Source: Hydrogenophaga sp. (lineage in GTDB: Bacteria; Pseudomonadota; Gammaproteobacteria; Burkholderiales; Burkholderiaceae_C). Taken from it: a DNA stretch of 64,000 nucleotides. The notes under the pieces were generated by a model. That model made no database searches and was not told the DNA's origin. It worked only from the letters and a program-made list of their open reading frames with translations. Both the position numbers and the translations under genes were made by a program. Within the stretch, counting starts at the first letter, position 1; the number at the start of each line of letters is the position of its first letter. Below, in pieces: positions 27,241 through 33,968 of the stretch. The stretch is taken from the NCBI RefSeq assembly GCF_018780385.1, contig NZ_JADMJO010000093.1:1-64000 (forward strand). The letters are read 5' to 3'.

Positions 27241-28962
27241 ATGGTCAGACCCACCCAACTCCTGCATTCACAACGCCCACCCGCACCGCTGCGTGCGGCC
27301 GCCACCGTCCTGCTGCTGCGTGACAGCTCCGATCCCACCCACCCGGGCATTGAAGTTTTGATGACACGCCGCTCCCTGACGGCGAGCTTCGCGCCAGGGG
27401 CTTACGTGTTTCCGGGCGGTGGCATCGACGCGGCAGATGCCCAGTCGCACGGCATTGCCACGCGCCGCGCCACGCAGAGCGACCTGCACCTCACGCAGGC
27501 CATTGCGGCCATCCGCGAGAGTTTTGAAGAGCTGGGGGTGCTGCTGGCCCACCGGGCCGATGGTTCGCCGGTGGACGACAGCGACATCGCCACGCTGGAC
27601 CGCCAAGCCCCGTTTGCCGCGCAATGCCAGGCCAAGGGTCTCACGCTCGACGGCGCAGGCGTGTTCGTGCTGGCCCACTGGATCACCGACCGCGACCTGC
27701 CGCGCCGCTTCGACGTGCCTTTTCTCGTGGCCCGCATGCCCGAGGGTCAGGCTCCCGTGGCCGATGAGGCGGAGCAGTTCGAGGCGGTGTGGGTGCGTGC
27801 GGCCGATGCGCTGGCGCGCCACGAGGCCGGCGACTTCTTCATCATCTTTCCCACCATCCGCACGCTGGAGCGCCTGAAGGCCTACGCAACGGTGCAGGAC
27901 GTGCTGGAGGCGTGCGCCGTGAACGATCAACCGCTTTGGACGAGCTGTCCCAGAGCAGGCATGCTGGCCGGGCGCGAATCTCGCCACATGGAACACGAGC
28001 CGCCGTTCGGCGAACTCGCGATGGTGTGCCCAGACGGGCTCATCGCGCACAGCCTGGACTGGCAGCACGAACAGCCCGTGCAGTTGCTCAAAAACGTGCA
28101 ACGCCTGACCGCGCCCAACCCCGGCTTCATGACCGGTCCGGGCACCAACAGCTACGTGGTGGGTGACCCCGCCAGTGGCCACATCGTGATCGATCCGGGC
28201 CCGGACGATCCGGCTCACATCGAGCGGCTGTGGCGCGCCGCGGGTGGCCGCATCCAGGCGATTGTTTGCACCCACTCGCATCCCGACCATTCGCCGGGGG
28301 CACCCAGGCTGCAAGCCCTGTGTGTGTCCGCCGGGTTGGAACGGCCGCCCATCCTGGGACTGCCCAGTCAGCCGACCGCACGCGAAAACAGCCGCTTCGT
28401 GCCCGAACGCTCGCTGGCCGATGGCGAACAACTCGTGTTGCTCGGCCCGTCGGGCGAATCGACCATCGCCCACACGCTGGAAGTGGTGCACACCCCCGGC
28501 CATGCGGCCAACCACCTGTGCCTGCTGCTGGTCGAAGACGGCCTGCTGTTCACCGGCGATCACATCCTCAACGGCAGCACCACGGTGATCGACCCGCCCG
28601 ACGGCAGCATGGGTGCCTACCTCGATTCACTCGACAAGCTGGCCGAGCGTTGCCGGACGCATGGGGTTGAGTTCATCCTGCCCGCGCACGGCTACGTGCT
28701 GGGGGATCTGCGGGCCAGCGCCGAGAACACCAGCGCACCGGCCGAGGGTGGCGCGCTGGTGGCCATTGCGCATCTCAAGGCCCACCGGCTGCAGCGCGAA
28801 GCCAAGGTGGCGCGCGCGTTGCAAAAGGCACCCGAAGGTACGCCCGACGACTGGGTGAGGCTGGCCTACGACGACGTGCCCGAGCGGCTCTGGCCGGTGG
28901 CCAAACGCTCCCTGATGGCGCATGTGGAGCGCCTGCAAAGCTTGAGTGGCTTCAATCTGTAG
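27241..28962 (+). CDS. Nudix hydrolase-metallo-beta-lactamase fusion protein
   Basis: The 573-residue protein joins two hydrolase domains. Residues 15-230 are Nudix-like: GAYVFPGGGIDAAD begins the Nudix box, but about 20 residues separate it from the metal-binding RESFEELGV (92-100), like the interrupted box of the NUDT19/CoA-diphosphatase group. Residues 285-540 are a metallo-beta-lactamase domain of LACTB2 type: TGPGTNSYVVGD, THSHPDH (344-350), HTPGHAANHLCL, FTGDHIL and PAHGYVLGD give all zinc ligands. A C-terminal helical tail (residues 530-573) resembles the LACTB2 winged tail. Substrates are unknown. The stop is 11 bp before the next gene. Confidence 0.88.
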   Translation: MVRPTQLLHSQRPPAPLRAAATVLLLRDSSDPTHPGIEVLMTRRSLTASFAPGAYVFPGGGIDAADAQSHGIATRRATQSDLHLTQAIAAIRESFEELGVLLAHRADGSPVDDSDIATLDRQAPFAAQCQAKGLTLDGAGVFVLAHWITDRDLPRRFDVPFLVARMPEGQAPVADEAEQFEAVWVRAADALARHEAGDFFIIFPTIRTLERLKAYATVQDVLEACAVNDQPLWTSCPRAGMLAGRESRHMEHEPPFGELAMVCPDGLIAHSLDWQHEQPVQLLKNVQRLTAPNPGFMTGPGTNSYVVGDPASGHIVIDPGPDDPAHIERLWRAAGGRIQAIVCTHSHPDHSPGAPRLQALCVSAGLERPPILGLPSQPTARENSRFVPERSLADGEQLVLLGPSGESTIAHTLEVVHTPGHAANHLCLLLVEDGLLFTGDHILNGSTTVIDPPDGSMGAYLDSLDKLAERCRTHGVEFILPAHGYVLGDLRASAENTSAPAEGGALVAIAHLKAHRLQREAKVARALQKAPEGTPDDWVRLAYDDVPERLWPVAKRSLMAHVERLQSLSGFNL

Positions 28963-28973
28963 AGGCCGAACGA

Positions 28974-29780
28974 ATGAAGATCGCGATCCTCTCCGACGTC
29001 CACGGGAATTTCTCGGCTCTTGAAGCCGTGATCGCCGACATGGACCGGCGCGGCGGCGTGGACGAGGTGATCAACCTGGGCAACATGGTCAGCGGGCCTT
29101 TGATGCCCTTGCAGACCGCGCACTTCCTGATGCGGCAGAACTGGCTGCAGATTGCCGGCAACCACGATCCCCAGGTGCTGCATGAGACCACGGGCGTGCG
29201 CAGCGCATCAGACGCTTTTGCCGCCGGTGAGCTCGACGATCCGTCCCGGTGGTGGCTCACCTCGCTGAATGACTCTCTGGATGCACGCCTGCACACGGGC
29301 GAACTGTGGGCGGATCGTCTGGGCGGAGATGTGGCGGTGTGCCATGGCACCCCCCGCAGCCCGGTTGAATACCTGCTTGAGACAGCTGAAGGAGAGGGCA
29401 TCCGTCTGGCGCTGGCGCCAGAGATTGCCGAGCGGCTGGGTGAACACGTGCCCGACAACATCCGGCTGCTGGCCTGCGGTCACAGCCACATCCAGCGAGC
29501 CTTGCGCCTGCCGGGCGGCATGCTGGTCGTGAACCCGGGTGCCGTGGGCATGCCCGCCTACGATGTCAGCCGCGCTCACCCGCTTTCCAATTACCACCGG
29601 GTCGAAAACGGCAGTCCCGATGCACGGTATGCGATCGCAGAGACCCTGGACGGCCAATGGCAGGTCGACCTGATCTCGGTGCCCTACGATTTCGAATCCA
29701 CCGCTCAGCTCGCGATCAAAAACGGCCGGCCCGATTGGGCCCACGCCCTGCGCACAGGCTACATGCCACGCTTGCTCTGA
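28974..29780 (+). CDS. Calcineurin-like metallophosphoesterase (YfcE/MJ0936-like), D-to-N at motif II
   Basis: The 268-residue protein has the phosphoesterase motifs SDVHGN (7-12), GNHD (62-65), CHGTP and GHSH, with a C-terminal VNPGAVGMPAY loop as in small YfcE-like enzymes. The second motif, normally LGDxxxxGP, reads LGNMVSGP, so the bridging aspartate that binds both metals is asparagine (residue 37). This would alter metal binding and may reduce or change activity. It follows the Nudix/MBL gene by 11 bp in the same direction. Its last 22 bases overlap the convergent Crp-like gene. Confidence 0.85.
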   Translation: MKIAILSDVHGNFSALEAVIADMDRRGGVDEVINLGNMVSGPLMPLQTAHFLMRQNWLQIAGNHDPQVLHETTGVRSASDAFAAGELDDPSRWWLTSLNDSLDARLHTGELWADRLGGDVAVCHGTPRSPVEYLLETAEGEGIRLALAPEIAERLGEHVPDNIRLLACGHSHIQRALRLPGGMLVVNPGAVGMPAYDVSRAHPLSNYHRVENGSPDARYAIAETLDGQWQVDLISVPYDFESTAQLAIKNGRPDWAHALRTGYMPRLL

Positions 29781-30448
29781 GACAGAGCGTGGCAGTCGCA
29801 CGCCTGCGCCTGCAGCACCGCGCGGTCCAGGAGCCGCAACCGACCTGGCTCGCATGCCAGCGCCCCCAGGCGGACCAACTGCTCTGCCGCGCCAGCCAGC
29901 GCATCGAGCGGCGCATCGAGTTGCGCCGTCAGGTCGCTCAAGTCGATGGCCAGCGCATCGTCGGGCAGGCGGTTGAAGGCCATCAGCAACCAGCGGCACA
30001 GGCGCTGTTCAACGCTGTGGGTCCGTTGGCACAGGGCCGTTTGCGACATCTGGTCCGTGAGCGCCTGCAGGTAGCCGAGCACTGCCTGGGTCACCCGTAC
30101 CGAATCGGGTCCGTGGGCTGTCAAGGCGCTGACGGGCAGTGTCCAGGCAGCGCCGGGGTGCAGCACCACCGCCCGGCCGGATTCGAAAAAATCGCCCATG
30201 AATGCCGCCAAACCCAACATGCCATCGTTGCCGACCAAGGCCACCGACACATCGCCTCCACCCGGCATGGGCTGCATCAAGGCGACGAGCGCCGTCGTGG
30301 GGAAATACACGTGGGCGGTTGCGGTGCCAGGCGCATGCACCTCGTGTCCGGCCGGCAGGTTCACCCACTGAAGATGTTCACTCCAGGGCACTTGGCCATC
30401 ACCGGACAGCGCGGCAAGTATCCGGTTGGAAGGGTGATCTTCTGACAA
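29759..30448 (-). CDS. Crp/Fnr-like regulator with degenerate helix-turn-helix (TTG start)
   Basis: The 229-residue product resembles Crp/Fnr regulators: an N-terminal cyclic-nucleotide-binding-like beta barrel (VNLPAGHEVHAPGTATAHVYFP, VGNDGMLGLAAFM) and a C-terminal region ending LLDRAVLQAQACDCHAL. The HTH segment (IDLSDLTAQLDAPLDALAGA) lacks the usual RRxxVT recognition helix. No arginine or phosphate-binding cNMP residues are evident, so the effector is unknown. TTG at 30448 was chosen because GGGAG lies 8 bases upstream; no ATG or GTG suits the conserved start. It is divergent from a second Crp-like gene and overlaps the phosphoesterase 3' end. Confidence 0.72.
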   Translation of the reverse strand: MSEDHPSNRILAALSGDGQVPWSEHLQWVNLPAGHEVHAPGTATAHVYFPTTALVALMQPMPGGGDVSVALVGNDGMLGLAAFMGDFFESGRAVVLHPGAAWTLPVSALTAHGPDSVRVTQAVLGYLQALTDQMSQTALCQRTHSVEQRLCRWLLMAFNRLPDDALAIDLSDLTAQLDAPLDALAGAAEQLVRLGALACEPGRLRLLDRAVLQAQACDCHALSQSKRGM

Positions 30449-30753
30449 TGTCGGAACTCCCGCCCGGAGGCGATCGAGGGTGCGTGGCCGGCAGTTCCGG
30501 GGGGTGCGCCAGTGTAGGTGCAAAGACGATTCAATATGTTCGATATCGAACACATCCACCCCGAACGAACCGGAAATGCTTTCCCCTCCAACTGGAACGT
30601 CGGTGCGCACCGGCTTTCGAAAGCCACGACAAGATTGGCGTTTGGGGGCCCCTGCCCCGTACACTTGCCTGTAACAGACCTTCGCTCGCCCCGGCCATTC
30701 CGCCATGGACCTCTCGTCGCAGTGTCGTTCTTCGACCATCCTCGGGAGCCCCA
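30449..30753. promoter_or_regulatory. Divergent promoter region of two Crp-like genes with 16-bp palindrome
   Basis: This 305-bp gap separates two divergent Crp-like regulators. At 30537-30552 it holds TGTTCGATATCGAACA, a perfect palindrome, with further AT/AT pairing one base outside each arm. Dyads of this size are typical binding sites for Crp-like dimers, so it is a candidate operator for one or both flanking proteins (inference). Short open frames in the gap look like chance. Confidence 0.6.
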
Positions 30754-31440
30754 TTGACCCTGATGCACAACGGCCTCGTGGCCCAGTTGTCCAATGACGA
30801 CCAGCGCTTGCTTGAGAGCCGCTGCAAGCCCGTGGAGCTGGGCACAGGCGACATCCTGGCGGCCCCCCACCAGCCCAACGGACACATTCACTTCCTGACC
30901 AGTGCCAGCGTGGCGCTGGTGGTTCGCCACACCGACGGCAGTGGCTTGGCCGTGGGGCTGACAGGCCAGGAAGGCGCCGTGGGCCTGCAGCATGCGCTGG
31001 GGCTCGGCGCGGGCAACCTGACACTGCATGTCCAGCGCGGCGGCACGGCTTTTCGCGCCGAGGGCGAGGCCCTGCGGCGGCTGGTGGCGCGACGCGGCAG
31101 CATGCTGCGGGTGTTCGCCATCTACATGTGGGTGTTCTCGCAGGAAGTGGCGTCCATGGCCGCTGCATCCCAGTCGCACGACATCAAGGCACGGCTTGCG
31201 AACTGGATCCTGCTGAGCCACGCCCGCAACGGACAAACGGATCTCTACCTGACCCACGCGCATCTGGCCGACATGCTGGGCGTGCGCCGTGCGGGCGTGA
31301 CGCTGGCCGCCGTCGAACTCAAGGAGATGGGTCTGGTGGATTACCAGCGAGGGCGCATCCACATCCTCGATATGGATGGGCTGCGCGCCGTGGCCAAGCG
31401 ACCCGCCTTGAACAATGGCCTGCCGCAAGCAAAAGTGTGA
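30754..31440 (+). CDS. Crp/Fnr family transcriptional regulator
   Basis: A 228-residue Crp/Fnr-type protein with an N-terminal effector domain (VELGTGDILAAPHQPNGHIH, VGLTGQEGAVGLQHALG) and an intact C-terminal HTH: YLTHAHLADMLGVRRAGVTL, then ELKEMGLVDYQRGRIHI. No Fnr-type cysteine cluster is present and the canonical cAMP-binding arginine is not evident. The TTG start at 30754 has GGGAG 5 bases upstream; ATG 30763 is the alternative. Its stop codon is at the 3' border of the RNase P RNA gene on the other strand. It is paired with the divergent regulator at 29759-30448. Confidence 0.85.
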   Translation: MTLMHNGLVAQLSNDDQRLLESRCKPVELGTGDILAAPHQPNGHIHFLTSASVALVVRHTDGSGLAVGLTGQEGAVGLQHALGLGAGNLTLHVQRGGTAFRAEGEALRRLVARRGSMLRVFAIYMWVFSQEVASMAAASQSHDIKARLANWILLSHARNGQTDLYLTHAHLADMLGVRRAGVTLAAVELKEMGLVDYQRGRIHILDMDGLRAVAKRPALNNGLPQAKV

Positions 31441-31842
31441 AGCGCGCCGTTACGCCGGATTCTGTGCATCCGGAACCCTCTTGCGAAGGCCCGGATGTGA
31501 CCGCCATTCATCTGGGCCGGGGGTTGCCCACCCGGCTCGGTGCTACCTACCCGCCAGCTCTCCTCGCGGAACCACGAGGATCGTCAACACGGCGAACCAT
31601 GTCGCCTCAGGCTGGCCTATTTGGTATTGCTGCGCGTAGAGATTGCCCGTTTCACCCGAACTGAATCGGCTCGTCTCTGTTGCTCTGATCCTCACCTTAG
31701 GGCCCGTCGAGCGAACTCGCCGGGCTTGTCGGTGGAGAGGTGTTACCTCCTACGCTGTCCTGTGCAGTCCGGACGTTCCTCCAGCACCCCCTTTCGGGTC
31801 CTCTTGCGAGGCAGTGCCAGCGACGGCCTGGCGCGCTTCACC
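31439..31842 (-). ncRNA. rnpB: RNase P RNA (class A)
   Basis: Read on the minus strand the region folds as bacterial type A RNase P RNA. The 5' GAAGCGCGCC (31839-31830) pairs perfectly with 3' GGCGCGCTTC (31448-31439) as helix P1. The conserved GAGGAACGTCCGGACTGCAC and the 3' ACAGAATCCGGCGTAA pieces of the P4/catalytic core are present, as is GGTGAAACGGGCAATCTC. The expected length is about 400 nt. A -10 box GATAAT at 31853-31848 would start transcription near 31841, matching the P1 end. Open frames across it are spurious. Confidence 0.95.
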
Positions 31843-31847
31843 GGGCG

Positions 31848-31853
31848 ATTATC
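31848..31853 (-). promoter_or_regulatory. -10 element of rnpB
   Basis: GATAAT on the minus strand lies 7 bases before the predicted 5' end of RNase P RNA, in the 18-bp gap after the MATE stop codon. The -35 would fall inside the MATE coding region; no strong hexamer is seen there. Confidence 0.5.
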
Positions 31854-31860
31854 CCCCGCC

Positions 31861-33216
31861 TCAGACAAGCCGCTCGATCTTGCGGTGGCGCCAGACCAGC
31901 CGGTAGTAGGCGGTCTGCAGCGCCAGCATGGCGATGTAGGCGATGGGGAAGGCCACCCACACGCCGGGCAGGCCCAGATGTGCATCGAGCACATAAGCCG
32001 CCGGCAGCTGGATGCCGAGGATGCAGAAGACGGAGATCGCCATCGGCACCAGCACCACGCCGCTGGCGCGCATGAGACCGCCCACCACCGCCTGGAAACC
32101 GAACACCAGGATGCTCCACAACATGATGTGCAACAACTGCTCGGCCTGCACGCGCACCTCGGGCTGCGTCAGGAACAGGCCCAGCAGGCGGTGCGAGAGC
32201 GCGTAACCCAGCAGCACCAGGGCGCCGGTGAGCGCGGCATTGAGCCACAGGCCGGTGCGCAGGATCGCACCCAGGCGGTCAACGCGGCCCGCGCCGATGG
32301 ATTGCGCCGCGAGGATGGAGGCGGTGATCGCGATCGAGAGCGCGGGGAACTGCACGTAGTTCACGATCTGCGTGACCGCGCCATACGCGGCCGTGGCCTG
32401 CGAACCGTGGCCGTTCACCAGCGCCAGGATCACGAGCTCGGACAGCGAGATCACCACCATCTGCAGGCCGGTCGGCAGGCCGATGCGCATCACCTTGGCC
32501 AGGATGGCGCGGTCCAGCCGCAGCGCGTGCAGCAGTTCGCGGTCAAAGGCCAGCACATGTTTACGGCGGCCCAGCCGCCAGACCAGGAAACCCAGCGCCG
32601 CCGCGTAGGACACCAGCCCCGCGTAGGCCGCGCTCTGGATGCCCAGGCGCGGCAGGCCGAGCCAGCCCTGGATCAGCGCCGGCGTGAGCACCAGGCCGAG
32701 CGCGGTGGACAGCAGCAGGGCCACCAGCGGCGAGACCGTGTCGCTCACGCCGCGCAGCAGCTGCGTGAACAGGATGAACACCAGCAGCAGAGGCATGATG
32801 AGCAGCATCACGCGCGCATACGCCACCGCGTCGTCGATCACGTCCACGGGGGTGCCCAGCGCCTGCATCGCTGGCCGTGCGAACACCACGCCCAGCACGG
32901 CGGCCACGAGGCCGATCAAGGCGCCCAGCATCAGCGCCGTGCCCGCGATGGCTTTGACCTTGTGCGGCTCGCGCGCGCCCCAGGCCTGGCCGATCAGCAC
33001 CGAAGCGCCTGCGCCGATGCCGATCACCAGCGAGATGAAGAAGAAGACGATGGGGAACATGCCCGAGACCGCCGCCAGCGCGTGGGTGCCCAGCATCTGG
33101 CCGATGTAGATGCCGTTGAGCGTGCCCGACAGTCCTTGCAGGATGTTGGACAGCACCATGGGCACGAGGAACACGAGGTAGACGCGCCAGAGCGGGCCTT
33201 GGGGAGCGTTGGGCAT
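31861..33216 (-). CDS. MATE family efflux transporter
   Basis: A 451-residue polytopic protein with about twelve hydrophobic helices in two MatE repeats: residues 10-190 (LVPMVLSNILQGLSGTLNGI, FFISLVIGIGAGASVLIGQA) and 235-440 (GLPTGLQMVVISLSELVILA, SIAITASILAAQSIGAG). The family exports drugs or metabolites in exchange for Na+ or H+ across the inner membrane. Nothing here tells the substrate. It is probably transcribed with the DUF2239 gene 30 bp upstream, and its 3' end carries the rnpB promoter region. Confidence 0.92.
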   Translation of the reverse strand: MPNAPQGPLWRVYLVFLVPMVLSNILQGLSGTLNGIYIGQMLGTHALAAVSGMFPIVFFFISLVIGIGAGASVLIGQAWGAREPHKVKAIAGTALMLGALIGLVAAVLGVVFARPAMQALGTPVDVIDDAVAYARVMLLIMPLLLVFILFTQLLRGVSDTVSPLVALLLSTALGLVLTPALIQGWLGLPRLGIQSAAYAGLVSYAAALGFLVWRLGRRKHVLAFDRELLHALRLDRAILAKVMRIGLPTGLQMVVISLSELVILALVNGHGSQATAAYGAVTQIVNYVQFPALSIAITASILAAQSIGAGRVDRLGAILRTGLWLNAALTGALVLLGYALSHRLLGLFLTQPEVRVQAEQLLHIMLWSILVFGFQAVVGGLMRASGVVLVPMAISVFCILGIQLPAAYVLDAHLGLPGVWVAFPIAYIAMLALQTAYYRLVWRHRKIERLV

Positions 33217-33246
33217 ACGGATTCCGTGGAAAGAAGAAGCGAAGGG

Positions 33247-33837
33247 TCAGGCAGATGGTGGGGCGGCTTCGGGCGCGAAGGCGTCCCGTGCCAGCCAGGC
33301 CAGGTGGGCCTGCACATCCGGTGGCCAACCGGCGATGCAGCGCGCGAACGCGTCGGCGTCGTGCGCAAACAGCGCGCGCGAGGCTTCCTCGAAGCCCGCG
33401 AAGCCGCCCGCGATGGCGCTCATGAAACGGTAGGTGCGCTCCTTGGCCTGACGCCAGCCATCGCGCCCGGCGTGGCTGCGGCGGGCTTCCTCGACCAGGC
33501 GCCGCAAGGCCGCCGACGCACCGCCGGGCTGCTGCGCCAGCCACTCCCAGTGGCGCGGCAACAGCGTCACCTCGCGCGCCACCACGCCCATGCGCGGCCG
33601 GCCCACCTGAGGCGCGGCGGCCGGGGCCGCGCGGGTGGCTGCCGCTGCGGGCGCGGAGGGATGGCCCGCAGGCCAAGGGTGATCGACCAACGCGCCGGTA
33701 GCGTCGTCGAACACCAGCAGGCCACCGGCCGAGAGGTCGAGCGCGGCCAGCGCCCGTGCCACCTCGTCGTAAGTGCCGAAAGCCACACGCCGGGCACCCA
33801 GAAACGCGGTGCAGGCAGGGGAAGATGGAGAAGACAT
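33247..33837 (-). CDS. DUF2239 family protein
   Basis: A 196-residue protein of the DUF2239 family, with the conserved blocks LLVFDDATGALVD, GRPRMGVVAREVTLLPRHWE, LAQQPGGASAALRRLVEEAR and AIAGGFAGFEEASRALFA. An Ala/Pro-rich linker lies at about residues 60-80. The family has no known activity; it is often next to regulators or transporters. The start at ATG 33837 is favoured over 33846 because it gives the family N-terminus MSSPSSPACTAFLG. It may be cotranscribed with the MATE gene. Confidence 0.82.
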   Translation of the reverse strand: MSSPSSPACTAFLGARRVAFGTYDEVARALAALDLSAGGLLVFDDATGALVDHPWPAGHPSAPAAAATRAAPAAAPQVGRPRMGVVAREVTLLPRHWEWLAQQPGGASAALRRLVEEARRSHAGRDGWRQAKERTYRFMSAIAGGFAGFEEASRALFAHDADAFARCIAGWPPDVQAHLAWLARDAFAPEAAPPSA

Positions 33838-33843
33838 GTGGCG

Positions 33844-33890
33844 CATTTTACCCGGATTTAATAGTTTTACCCGGGTTATTTAAATCCACC
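33844..33890. promoter_or_regulatory. AT-rich divergent control region with repeated TTTTACCCGG
   Basis: Between DUF2239 (minus) and the FAD dehydrogenase (plus), TTTTACCCGG occurs at 33846-33855 and again at 33865-33874, 19 bp apart. The second copy runs into TTACCCGGGTTA, a near-perfect dyad. GGATTTAA (33854-33861) and TTAAATCC (33880-33887) flank it as an inverted pair. The region is strikingly AT-rich against its surroundings. It looks like an operator/promoter region; the regulator is unknown. Confidence 0.55.
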
Positions 33891-33968
33891 ACCGTTCGCC
33901 CCCGCCGCGCATTGACGACAATACGCGGGCTCCGTCTTCTGCTTGATCAACACAAGCCCCCACGACAC

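Noticed and set aside
30518-30757. 79-codon open frame in the gap between the two Crp-like genes
   Set aside because: It spans the palindrome and the start of the downstream regulator, has no good Shine-Dalgarno sequence and no recognisable motif.
31540-33861. 773-codon plus-strand open frame across rnpB and the MATE gene
   Set aside because: It runs through RNase P RNA and a clear MATE gene; its composition (His/Gln/Arg/Asp) is that of a shadow frame.
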